A DNA stretch of 40,031 bases. Origin: Clostridia bacterium (GTDB taxonomy: Bacteria; Bacillota_A; Clostridia; Oscillospirales; Acutalibacteraceae). The translations under genes were made by a program, and so were the position numbers. Of this stretch, positions 26,627 to 35,900 are shown piece by piece. Below the pieces are notes generated by a model, which saw only the letters and a list, made by a program, of their open reading frames with translations, made no database searches and had not been told where the DNA came from. Numbering within the stretch: the first letter of the stretch is position 1; each line of letters starts with the position of its first letter. The stretch is taken from positions 1 through 40,031 of the forward strand of contig JAILQN010000249.1 in assembly GCA_024699005.1 (NCBI GenBank). The letters are read 5' to 3'.

Positions 26627-26655
26627 TTGACAAGTCTGCAGCCGGGAAGTATAAT
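26627..26655 (+). promoter_or_regulatory. Consensus promoter of the RyR / TIR-STING operon
   Basis: TTGACA (26627-26632) and TATAAT (26650-26655) are perfect and 17 bp apart. The leader to the RyR start at 26858 is about 195 nt and holds no obvious gene. It has a weak hairpin, AGCCGG (26698-26703) with CCGGCT (26726-26731), followed by TTTT, which could attenuate transcription. Confidence 0.8.
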
Positions 26656-26857
26656 AAGGAGCAAGCTGGTATTGATTTAAAAGACGTAAGAAACGGCAGC
26701 CGGGACATCGGAGTCTGGATCATTTCCGGCTTTTGTCGTTCATGTGCCATGCGGCAGGGACACAGACCGCGCGGAGATAATCAAGGAACTGCATTTCCGT
26801 GAAAATGCTTCCGGATGCTTTCGGATTATGATAAACAAAACCGCAGGAGGCGGCAAA

Positions 26858-27142
26858 ATGTATAAACCAGAACCGATCAATACCGATCATATCGGATTGC
26901 CGGACGATCTTATCGATCTGACCGAGGATATCGCCAGACAGGTACACGAGATCTGGGCTCTCGGCAGGATCAATGATGGTTGGATATACGGTGAGAAACG
27001 TGACGACGGGCTGAAAACCACACCGTGTCTTGTTCCGTATGAAGAGCTGTCGGAATCGGAAAAAGCTTTTGACAGAAATACGGCAATGAGTGCGATCAGG
27101 CTTATCAAAGCCCTGGGATATCGGATAGAAAAAGACAGATAA
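26858..27142 (+). CDS. Stand-alone RyR-domain protein
   Basis: A 94-residue protein that is essentially one RyR domain (named after ryanodine receptors). The whole signature is visible: YKPEPINTD, LTEDIARQVHEIWA, RINDGWIYG, RDD, PCLVPYEEL, SEKAFDRNTA and ALGYRI. The ATG at 26858 is chosen because AGGAGG lies 7 nt before it; an upstream in-frame ATG at 26744 has none. RyR domains are known in the eukaryotic channel and in many bacterial proteins; their bacterial ligand is not established. The aromatic and basic residues suggest binding of a small polar ligand, which is inference. It is the first gene after the consensus promoter and precedes TIR-STING and a RyR-tailed RCK protein. Confidence 0.93.
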   Translation: MYKPEPINTDHIGLPDDLIDLTEDIARQVHEIWALGRINDGWIYGEKRDDGLKTTPCLVPYEELSESEKAFDRNTAMSAIRLIKALGYRIEKDR

Positions 27143-27196
27143 ACAGGATAAAATATATGACGGGAAAGAATTCTGTTATATTTCGGGACACTTTAG

Positions 27197-27452
27197 GGTA
27201 AAAAGAATCAGAATACGGGCTGTGTATTTATAAGCTACAGCACATCGGATCGGCAGTATGCGGATTCTGTGAGATCGTTTCCGGAAGAGAACGATATTGA
27301 GACCTGGATGGCTCCTTACGGAATCCGTGGCCGAGGCGTTGGATTACGGAACAGGGAAGCGGCAGAGTCCGGGACTTATCGGCAGCAGCCGGATGAACAA
27401 AGAACAGTTCGATGCGGACCGGCGACGTGCAGAGGAAATCATCCCTTTGTGA
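27197..27452 (+). pseudogene. Decayed TIR-domain gene fragment
   Basis: Between the RyR and TIR-STING genes, the frame from 27224 reads VFISYSTSDRQYADSVRSF, then ENDIETWMAPYGI, the standard start of a TIR_2-type domain (box 1 FISYS, then the WMAP strand). No start codon is available: the frame has a stop at 27194-27196 and no ATG, GTG or TTG before the motif. After GI the homology continues in the +1 frame (VAEALDYG, from 27327) and runs through SSRMNKEQFDADRRRAEEIIPL to a stop at 27450-27452, with much of the domain centre missing. I read this as a frameshifted, partly deleted gene. The rest of the 369-bp gap (27143-27511) shows nothing else. Confidence 0.75.
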
Positions 27453-27511
27453 GCCGTATCATGATATGACGGATGAACGGTACAGATGATGCTTATAAAC
27501 GGTATTGAATC

Positions 27512-28612
27512 ATGCGAAACAAAAATATAGTCCTGTTCTCATCGGGAATAAGTGAACAGAACGGCATTCTGACAGCCCTGGATACGGCTCTTGAACAACG
27601 GGGCTATGTCTGCGAATATTGGCGGGATCTTTTTTCCGGCGCAAGAGACGCCGGCAATATAGCTCTGCTGCCTATGCTGATCAAAAAAATACCGACATTT
27701 GATTATGCGGTGCTGATATGCGAAGGGCATGATACTACGGTCATGTTCAGGAACGGCAGCAGCGAAACCGTGCAGACGATGAGAGACAATGTCCTTTTTG
27801 AGATAGGTCTGTGCGTAATGGCGCTCGGTCCCTCAAGAACGATTCTCGTGACTGACAGCAAGGTGCGATTGCCGGACGATCTGACCGGTCTGCATAATGA
27901 AACCGCATTAAAAAGGATCGTCTGCCGCCCGGAAGATCAGAGCTCCTGGCAAAAAGCCGGCGCAGATCTGACAGACTACCTGGATAGCATGGAGCGCGTA
28001 TCCGACGAGATCGGCAGATATATAATGGCAACCGGTACGGTCCTGTCGCCGGTGGTTATCGGAGCTGCGTCGTCAACTGCCTGCGGATATGTCAGCAATT
28101 TCATATTCCGCACACTTGAGCATATAGACGACGGTATCCTGACAGACTGCGGCGAAAAAATCCATTTTCCGATATCGAAAATCCATTTTCACATTGTCCT
28201 TCCTGTGTCGTTTGATTCGTATACATCACAGTCGGCAAGGATTTATCTTGAAAAATATCATCGGGGAAAGGTTCTCTCGGCAAGAAACCGTGCTGCCGAA
28301 TTTCGTTTTGAAATACGCGGGGATGAACTTCATATCATTGATTTTCCCACCACGCTTGTCACATCGTATGACACCGCGAGAATGATCCTGGCTCTGGATG
28401 CGGATGATATCGCCGATCCCGGGGCTGCGGAAAGGTTTACGCTTAAGGAACTGAATCTGTATGAAGCTGCTCTTCGGCAGCTGCTGTCTGAAGAATACCT
28501 TGCGCAGGTCCTTGAAGAACAGTATCCTGATACGGATCCCGGTACCGTTTCCCGGATGAAGGCGGATATAATGGATATAATCCAAAACAGAATGTATATT
28601 GAATATATCTGA
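27512..28612 (+). CDS. TIR-STING protein (TIR-like NADase domain fused to prokaryotic STING domain)
   Basis: A 366-residue protein. The N-terminal domain (about 5-150) is of the CAP12/TIR-like nucleotide-binding type: NIVLFSSG strand, FDYAVLICEG, and RDNVLFEIGLCVMALG with the catalytic-type glutamate E97, then LPDDLTGL. The C-terminal half (about 175-366) fits prokaryotic STING: GYVSNFIF (192-199) near the start, RFEIRGDELHI strands, and DFPTT with D277, T280 and T281 where known bacterial STING proteins contact the cyclic dinucleotide. Known TIR-STING effectors bind c-di-GMP, form filaments and destroy NAD+. No CD-NTase gene lies in the window, unlike in typical CBASS. No clear ribosome binding site precedes the ATG. 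Translational efficiency may be low, as suits a toxic effector. Confidence 0.85.
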   Translation: MRNKNIVLFSSGISEQNGILTALDTALEQRGYVCEYWRDLFSGARDAGNIALLPMLIKKIPTFDYAVLICEGHDTTVMFRNGSSETVQTMRDNVLFEIGLCVMALGPSRTILVTDSKVRLPDDLTGLHNETALKRIVCRPEDQSSWQKAGADLTDYLDSMERVSDEIGRYIMATGTVLSPVVIGAASSTACGYVSNFIFRTLEHIDDGILTDCGEKIHFPISKIHFHIVLPVSFDSYTSQSARIYLEKYHRGKVLSARNRAAEFRFEIRGDELHIIDFPTTLVTSYDTARMILALDADDIADPGAAERFTLKELNLYEAALRQLLSEEYLAQVLEEQYPDTDPGTVSRMKADIMDIIQNRMYIEYI

Positions 28613-28685
28613 GAATGATGTCCGTTGATTTGAACGTGACGATGCCCGGGATGCGGGTTTATTATTATCAAGGAGAACGAATGAT

Positions 28686-30488
28686 ATGTATTATGTTTGC
28701 GGATGGATCGCAGGGATCATTCTGGCGTTAACGATAATATCGTCTTTGTATATGCATGCGGGCAGGTACAGGCACAGCCGTTTATTTAAACCATTATATG
28801 CTGTTTTTGCCGGGTGCGTTGCTGCGGTGTTCGTCCTGATGCTGCCTGTCGTTGACTTGTTCGGTATTTCGGCGGATCCCGGTACGTGGCATGCGGTAAC
28901 TGCGAGGATCATTCTCGCTTTGCACGGCACTATGCAGATCTTTACGCTCGATATCGGCGCTCATGAAATTCTGGAGACGATTCAAATGGCATTGCCGGGT
29001 TTCTCCGCGTATCTTCTTATGATGAGCGTTCTTATAGTCGTCTGTCCGGTGCTGACCCTGAGTTTTATCCTGTCTCTGTTAAAGAACGTTTCGGCATATA
29101 TCAGGCTGTTTTTCTCCTTCGGCAAAAAACTGTATGTATTTTCCGAACTGAATGAGAGCTCCGTCGCCCTTGCGAAAGATATCCGCAAAAACCATCATAA
29201 AAAAGCTGCGATCGTTTTTACCGATGTTTTCGGCAATGATGATGAATCGTCTTATGAATTGATAGAGCAGGCTAAGGAATGCGGCGCGATCTGTTTTAAA
29301 AACGATATCGTCACCATCAACTTCCGGCTGCACAGCAAAAAAACGGAGATGAGGCTGTTCATGATCGGCGCGGACGAGACGGAGAATGCGGATCAGGCTC
29401 TTAAGATTCTTGAAATGCATAAAGAAAGTCATAACATCTGGCTCTATGTTTTTTCGACAAGGATCGACGGGGAGATCCTGCTGAACAAGGCGGAAAAGGG
29501 TAATATTACTGTCCGCCGCGTGAATGAAGTGCGTTCTCTTATAAACAGAAATCTGTATGAAAGCGGTTCCGGTCTGTTCAAAAACGCGAAAGAAATGCCG
29601 GACGGGACCAGAAAGATCTCTGCAGTGATCGTGGGGCTCGGTAAGCATGGCACGGAGATGCTCAAGGCGCTGACGTGGTATTGCCAGATGGACGGCTACT
29701 TGATCGAGATAGACGCGTTCGACCTTGATGAAAAAGCGGAAGACCGTTTTTCGGCGCTTGCTCCGGAACTGATGAGTCCGGACTACAACGGAGTAATAAT
29801 ACCGGGAGAATCCGAGTATACGATCAGGATACATTCCGGCGTTGACGTGATGTCAAAAACCTTCGCTGACGCGGTGTCCTGCCTTAAGGATGCCACCTAC
29901 GCTTTTGTATCTCTCGGTTCCGATGAACAGAATATCCGCACTGCGGTTGATATGCGTATGCTGTTTGAGCGTATGAAAATAAAACCGACGATACAGGCGA
30001 TAGTTCGCAACCCGGAAGCGAAGAAAGCTCTTGAAGGGATCACAAATTTCCGCGGGCAGGCGTACAATATCGGTTTCATCGGCGATACCGAAGATTCTTT
30101 TTCGGAAGAAGTAATAATGAATTCCGGGCTGGAAGCCGACGCCCTTCGCAGACACAGGCAGTGGGGAGATGAAGAGGACTTCTGGCAGTACGAGTATAAT
30201 TATAATTCTTCCGTTGCTTCCGCGATACATGCCAGAGCCCGGATCGCGGAATGCATACCCGGCGCAGGTAAGAAAAAGGAAGATATGACCGATGAGGAAA
30301 AAGATACCATAGAAAAACTGGAGCATCGCCGGTGGAACGCCTATATGCGCGCCGAGGGGTATATCTACAGCGGCTCTCCCGAGAAAAGCAGCCGCAACGA
30401 CCTCGCCAAAATGCACCACAATCTTGTTGATTTCTCTTCTCTGTCTGAGCCGGATAAGAGGAAAGACAGCAGTGTGGGCGCGAATTGA
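28686..30488 (+). CDS. RCK-type membrane protein with C-terminal RyR-like domain
   Basis: A 600-residue protein. Three hydrophobic segments (about 5-22, 37-58 and 100-128) surround a possible pore loop (TMQIFTLDIGAHEI, near 79-92), an arrangement like small RCK channels. The cytoplasmic part begins LYVFSELNESSVALAKDI (first Rossmann-like half, about 148) and includes a second Rossmann fold with VIVGLGKHGTEML (about 315-328), DAFDLDE and FVSLGSDEQN. The C-terminus (about 545-595) reads LEHRRWNAYMRAEGY, then FSSLSEPDKRKD, matching the start and end of an RyR domain with the central PCLVPY replaced by MHHNLVDF. AAGGAG lies 9 nt before the ATG. It is last in the operon with RyR and TIR-STING and ends at a strong terminator. 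A ligand-gated ion-flux effector is the best guess. Confidence 0.82.
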   Translation: MYYVCGWIAGIILALTIISSLYMHAGRYRHSRLFKPLYAVFAGCVAAVFVLMLPVVDLFGISADPGTWHAVTARIILALHGTMQIFTLDIGAHEILETIQMALPGFSAYLLMMSVLIVVCPVLTLSFILSLLKNVSAYIRLFFSFGKKLYVFSELNESSVALAKDIRKNHHKKAAIVFTDVFGNDDESSYELIEQAKECGAICFKNDIVTINFRLHSKKTEMRLFMIGADETENADQALKILEMHKESHNIWLYVFSTRIDGEILLNKAEKGNITVRRVNEVRSLINRNLYESGSGLFKNAKEMPDGTRKISAVIVGLGKHGTEMLKALTWYCQMDGYLIEIDAFDLDEKAEDRFSALAPELMSPDYNGVIIPGESEYTIRIHSGVDVMSKTFADAVSCLKDATYAFVSLGSDEQNIRTAVDMRMLFERMKIKPTIQAIVRNPEAKKALEGITNFRGQAYNIGFIGDTEDSFSEEVIMNSGLEADALRRHRQWGDEEDFWQYEYNYNSSVASAIHARARIAECIPGAGKKKEDMTDEEKDTIEKLEHRRWNAYMRAEGYIYSGSPEKSSRNDLAKMHHNLVDFSSLSEPDKRKDSSVGAN

Positions 30489-30501
30489 ACATATACGGAA
30501 A

Positions 30502-30540
30502 AACCTCCGGGACCCGATCGGGCTCCGGAGGTTGTTTTTT
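30502..30540 (+). terminator. Strong intrinsic terminator of the RyR/STING operon
   Basis: AACCTCCGG (30502-30510) pairs with CCGGAGGTT (30525-30533), with an inner CCC/GGG stem, followed by G and six T residues. A possible minus-strand terminator for the NRPS operon (CACTG/CAGTG near 30598-30620, then an A-run on this strand) is weaker. Confidence 0.9.
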
Positions 30541-30624
30541 GACCGTATATTACTCGGATTGTTTGTGTCTTTTAATACTGCTGAAAAAAACGCAGGGCAC
30601 TGTCTGACGTATGCAGTGATTTCT

Positions 30625-32052
30625 TTATTCTTCTACGGGTGCCTTGTAGAAAAATGCGGGAACAGCGCTGATTAACGTTGATATTCCCGGTATAGCCATA
30701 AACGCAAGCATTATAATATTTTGCATATGAGGCGTGATCTGGCCGGACTCATATATAAGATTGTTATAGCCGGTCGCACTCACGATAATAAGCCCGATAA
30801 ACGTACACAAAGCAGTTCCGAGCTTGATAGACATTGTAAGAACGGCATAGGGCGCGGAAGAATAATTGCTTCCTGTTTGTTTGCTCTCCGCATTGGATAT
30901 CTGCGCGGTCATCGCGAGCGGAATATACTGATTTACGCCCATCAGGAATGAACCGATAAAAGAAAACACCATTATCATCCGCATTGCGCCTATGCCGTAA
31001 CGCAAAGAACTGTCCGCGCCGAGGAGCATATAGAAAACAAAGGCTGACATGCTGAACAGAAAGTCCAGAACGGAGAACAGTATATAAGTCTTTTTTTCTT
31101 TTAATCTGCGGTTGATCATCGGCACGACAAACAGCGCTGCCGTTGTACTGACGTTCCCGAAAACATAAGGAAGCCAGGTCGCGTTCGTCGTAGTGTCAAA
31201 ACTTCTGCCGAGCAGCTCAACTTTTCCGATAAAGGCTCCGTTTGCCTGCAACAGGATAACGTTGGACATATTGCGGGCAAAACCCAGGAAGTTGATCAAA
31301 AACACTATCAGAACGTTTTTATTGCGGCGCAGATCTGCCAGCATTTGCGGGATAGTAACTGAAGCCTGCTCATGATCGACCGTCGTCTGAACGCTGCCGG
31401 AAGGTTTTGCGTTAGCCAGAATTGACATAAACAGCACACCGATCAGAACGATTACAGATACGTTTATCAGATAGTAGGCGGAATCGGAAGTGTTGCCGAT
31501 CCCGCGGAGCCTGTCCACCAGGAGCATTATAATTGTAACCATTACCGGCGGAGCACCCTGGGCAAAGCTTTTTGCGATGTTTGTCACGGCAGCCAGTCTC
31601 CGGCAGCTGTCATCATTCTTTGAAAGATATGATATCATGGACTGGGTGGGTATTTCCGCAAAACTCATCGCGGCGCTCCACAAAACAGACGTCAGCGTGA
31701 TATAAACGTACATCAGCCATCTGCCGCCGAATCGGTCAAACGGTATGTATATAAACAGCACAAAAGTCAGAAAAGCAAGCGGAAAAATACTTCTGCGTAT
31801 CCATTGGAACAGAGTTGAGCCGTTTCTGCCCGCTTTGTCAATTCCGACACCGATAACAGGATCAAGAATGCTGCTTATGATTTTGGAAACAAACAGAATC
31901 AACGCGCAGCCCGCAAGGATGTTCGGATCCAGCGCGGAGTACATTTTGTTGTAGAACTCTGTTTGAAAACTCGCGGCAAAACTGATCACAGTCTGCATTC
32001 CGATCGTTCCGAAAACATACGGGATCAGGATCCTGTCGTTGCTTTGTCTCAT
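30625..32052 (-). CDS. GPH/MFS-type transporter (MFS_2)
   Basis: A 475-residue protein with about twelve membrane helices, of the glycoside-pentoside-hexuronide cation symporter type. The family pattern appears near the N-terminus: YVFGTIGMQTV, then SSILDPVIGVGIDKAGR (the D-P-x-x-G motif between helices 2 and 3), and a later PTQSMISYLSKNDDSCRRLAAVT segment. Members usually import sugars with Na+ or H+. Here it is the last gene of the NRPS operon, starting 12 bp after the Lgt-like gene, which suggests export of the peptide or import of a building block. It lacks a good ribosome binding site, so it may depend on coupling with the gene before it. Function in peptide export is inference. Confidence 0.85.
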   Translation of the reverse strand: MRQSNDRILIPYVFGTIGMQTVISFAASFQTEFYNKMYSALDPNILAGCALILFVSKIISSILDPVIGVGIDKAGRNGSTLFQWIRRSIFPLAFLTFVLFIYIPFDRFGGRWLMYVYITLTSVLWSAAMSFAEIPTQSMISYLSKNDDSCRRLAAVTNIAKSFAQGAPPVMVTIIMLLVDRLRGIGNTSDSAYYLINVSVIVLIGVLFMSILANAKPSGSVQTTVDHEQASVTIPQMLADLRRNKNVLIVFLINFLGFARNMSNVILLQANGAFIGKVELLGRSFDTTTNATWLPYVFGNVSTTAALFVVPMINRRLKEKKTYILFSVLDFLFSMSAFVFYMLLGADSSLRYGIGAMRMIMVFSFIGSFLMGVNQYIPLAMTAQISNAESKQTGSNYSSAPYAVLTMSIKLGTALCTFIGLIIVSATGYNNLIYESGQITPHMQNIIMLAFMAIPGISTLISAVPAFFYKAPVEE

Positions 32053-32064
32053 GATTACTGTTTA

Positions 32065-32940
32065 TTATTTAATCACTTTTCTCTTATGACGGTTTCTTTC
32101 TCGTTCAGCAGATACCTTTTGGCGGTGTTTTTCCAAAAAAGCCTCGTTTTTGGCGTCAAAATGATCCGTAATGCGTTTGCCCCAGATAAGCACGATGATC
32201 AGGAATATCAGTCCTTCTGCAAATCCGATCATACATTGGATATGATAACTCTTCAATATGCCCCAGACCGCCGGATAATCATCCCGCCAGAATTCGGAAA
32301 CGAATCTCGAACCGCAGTACATCATCATAAATAGCGGATACAGTATCCCATGTCGTAAATTCTTTTTCCGAACAAGCGCCATAACAATAACAAACATTAC
32401 AATCGCACAAGCAATCTCAACAAGCTGAACCGGGAACTCATAACGCTCGGTCTTTTGGTTATACATTCCGCCGGACCATTCAACTCCGTAACAGCAACCG
32501 GCGCAAAAACAAGCAATCTTATAACAGATCAATGCTGCTGCAGTAAGCACAGAAGAAATATCAAGGTATTTTAATGGCGAAACCATCAACAAAATCCCAA
32601 GCAGGAAGACTGTTACAGGACAGACAAAAATATTCGGGAAAAAGTTTGCATCTTTATCACCAAGAAAAAAAGTAGTAATAGGGTCGTTAGTCAGGTTATT
32701 TATTGATACAACAATAACAGAAAGCAACAAGCCGAAAAGTATCACAAAACCCCATCGCCACAAAAATGTATCTTTATTCTTTTTGTTTAAATACATATTT
32801 GCCACTTTCGGAATCGTTGCGACTTCCAGGAACTGTTTTCTTATATAAAGAGCAACTAATACCTGTGCTATATTTGCAAAATTATTAAAAAACGCATACA
32901 GGTCAATTGTTTTTCCGAATAAAGATAAATCATGAAACAT
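32065..32940 (-). CDS. Lgt-like membrane protein with diverged active-site motifs
   Basis: A 291-residue protein with about seven membrane helices. The start at 32940 is chosen because AAGGAGT lies just before it; the longer frame would overlap the NRPS gene. The second half resembles prolipoprotein diacylglyceryl transferase: IACFCAGCCYG (compare GRxGCFxxGCCYG), PVQLVEI, RHGILYP and RFVSEFWRDD (the conserved R-x-x-x-E-x-x-R). But the arginine of the first motif is replaced (YKIACF), and the HGG loop essential in Lgt is not seen. It is probably not the housekeeping enzyme. The gene is clearly AT-richer than its neighbours, hinting at a different origin. It lies 13 bp after the NRPS gene and 12 bp before the transporter, so it may modify or handle a lipidated peptide. 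Confidence 0.65.
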   Translation of the reverse strand: MFHDLSLFGKTIDLYAFFNNFANIAQVLVALYIRKQFLEVATIPKVANMYLNKKNKDTFLWRWGFVILFGLLLSVIVVSINNLTNDPITTFFLGDKDANFFPNIFVCPVTVFLLGILLMVSPLKYLDISSVLTAAALICYKIACFCAGCCYGVEWSGGMYNQKTERYEFPVQLVEIACAIVMFVIVMALVRKKNLRHGILYPLFMMMYCGSRFVSEFWRDDYPAVWGILKSYHIQCMIGFAEGLIFLIIVLIWGKRITDHFDAKNEAFLEKHRQKVSAERERNRHKRKVIK

Positions 32941-32953
32941 AAAGCAAAACTCC

Positions 32954-35900
32954 TTAATCAAATATTGAAATAAACAAATCAAACAGGATATTGCTGTCGG
33001 TGTTCTGAAAATAATGAGTGGATGTATTGATGTATACGACTTGCCTGACATCTTTGACAACTTTCAGCCACCGTGATTCTGCATCATTATAATCCGGAGT
33101 CAACGGATCGTTTTTGCTGATAATAATTGTTGCACAAACATCCGTTAGATCAGCTTTTTGCCGATAATAATCCGCACATATCTGAGTATGCAAACGAAAA
33201 CTCTCAAGCCTTTCTTGTAAAAGCGCACCATCAGAAGTTCCAAGGTCGAGACCGGCTTTTGTTAATGCTTTCACTATCGCACTGTCGGACATGTGCATCC
33301 AGGAATTAACGTGAAACAGAGATTTGCGGGGAGGAATATTTCCGCCGGCAATATAATTTTTGATTATCCTTGTTTTGCTGTTCAGGATATCCAACAGAGA
33401 CAGGGCTAATGCGGCGCCGGCACAATGTGAGTAAAAAATCACATCTTTGCCGGAAGCAAGATCTCGTATTTCTTCTGCTATAACCGGCAATTGTTCTTTT
33501 TCGGGCCAATCTGCATAATACAGTGAAATCGGACTGTCCGATCTTCGCGCGTCGGATACCAGACTTGTATATGACGACGCATCCCCGCCTGCGTAAGGGA
33601 ACAGAACAACAGCCTGATTTGAGTTTTGAGCGAGATATAACGGTACCACATAAGTATAATTCCAATTTATTCCGGAGTCAAGATTTTTCGCGATGCCGGC
33701 CGGCGTCGGATCACGCATGAATTCGGAAGGAGTCAGAACGTCAAGCGGGGTGCGCGATAACAGACGTATCAGAAGCAGACTTGTGCCGCCGGATTCAAAG
33801 AAATCCGAATCCCTTCCGATCTTTTTATGCGGCAGGATTTCGGCAAATAAGTCGCAGATCATCTTTTCCGACTCATTTATCGGAGGGTTATAATCCTGAT
33901 TGGCCATTGTTTCCGTGATATCCGTCGATTCAAGCGCCAACCGATCTGTTTTTCCGTTGGGATTTACGGGAAGTGCATCTGATTTGATATATGAACCTGG
34001 CCGCATATAAACAGGTAATGATTTTTTAACTGCTGAACTGACGTCCGCTTCAGCAGGCGTACCGGTATAAAAAGCGATCAGTCTGTCCGGATCGTGTTTC
34101 AGTATGACTGCGGCTGCATTAACGCCGTCGACAGCCTGAACTGCGGATTCGATCTCACCCAATTCCACTCTCTGTCCGTTTATCTTGACCTGAAGATCAT
34201 TCCTGCCCACAAAGATGATATTGCCGTCCTCACGCCAATATGCAAGATCGCCGGTCTTATAGAGTTTCCCTTCTCCGAACGGATTTTCAATGAACTTCCC
34301 GGCAGTCAGGTCCGGACGGTTTATATATCCGGCTCCGACGTTTGCGCCGGCTATGCACAGCTCTCCCGTTACCCCTATCGGTACGGGATTCATATATTTA
34401 TCGACTATATACAGCTGAGTGTTCCATATCGGCCGGCCTATCGGAACAGGATCGGTCTCCTTTTTTTTGCAGTCGTAATAAGAAACGTCGACTGCACATT
34501 CTGCAGGACCGTACAGATTATGTATTTTTATATGGTCTTCCGTATCAAATATTTTAAAAGCATTAACCGGTTCAGCCGTCAGTTTCTCGCCTGACAGATA
34601 TATATTCCTGAGTGAAGCAAGCTTACTGCCGTTTGAATCCGTTCTTTTCAGTTCATCGATAAAACCGCGGAATACGGTCGGCACAAAGTGGATATCCGTA
34701 ACGCCGCCGGCTTGTATGGCGTCGACGACCCTGTCATATCTGTAATGATCTTCCGCGCCTAAAATATATATTCCGAAGCCGGATATGGCAAATGAAAAGA
34801 TTTCCCATACCGATACGTCGAAGGTATAAGGGGTCTTTAGCATTACGACCGTATCCGGATTGAAATACTGTCGCGTCATCCACTCCAACCGGTTTACAAC
34901 CGAGCGGTTGGTGACGCACGCACCTTTTGGAGCGCCGGTCGAGCCGGATGTGTAAATCACATACAGGAGGTCATCCGGCGTTGCCTCTGCCGGCGGCAAT
35001 GATTCAACCGGATCCTTATCGGCCAGGATGGATCCGATACTTACGCATTTGCTGGAAAGATCGGTATACTTTTCATTGCACAAAACCATTTCACAGCCGC
35101 AGTCGCCAAGAATAAACTCTTTCCGCGCCGGAGGTATATTGGGATCAACGGGCACATACGCGTTGCCGTCCCGGACTATGCCGAATATCGCCGTCAGTTC
35201 TTCGTATGATCTGTCGCATATAACGCCGACTTTTCCTTTTGTGACCTTATCTTTGAGATATGATGCGATCCTGATAGTATCCGAATAAAATTCGCCGAAC
35301 GATTTTGAAAATCCGCTGCCTTTTATACAGACTTTGTCAGGGGTTTGTTTTGCTTGTTCCTCAAACAGTGCGTAAACGCTCTTATCAGGGATAGCGACTG
35401 TCTCTCCGACAGAGAAGCCGTTCCGGATTCCTGCTTTATTATCGGAACACTGACTGTCAGGAGGGTATCCGAATAATATACGGTGTTCTGCGGGATCAAG
35501 ACCGCAGATGTCTTTCATTTTTTCCGGATCGTTCAGCTGACCGTCATTCAGCCCGCAAAGCTTTTCAAGAACAGCGATAAAGCTGTTCAGCAGGGAATTT
35601 ACAAAAAACGGTGAAACGGAAGCAGTGTCATAAATAGCTGTCAGACAAAAAGATGATTCATCCGGAGATAAGATGCATGTCAACGGAAATTCGGTTTGCT
35701 CCTCCGTTTTCAGAAAACTGATGGGCTGTATACTGTTGCTCTCCGGCGTCATATAGTTTCCAAAATCGAACAGTATCCCGTTTTTTTTCGGATCGATTCC
35801 ATTTTTACCGCATATTTCCGAAAGAGGCAAAAAACCGAAATCGTTTGCGCTGATACCCTGCTCGTTGACTTTTTCCATATACTCAAGCAGAGTCATGGCC

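Noticed and set aside
24296..30488. Standard CBASS operon
   Set aside because: A TIR-STING effector is present, but no protein with a CD-NTase GS...D-x-D signature was found in the window, so a full CBASS cannot be claimed.
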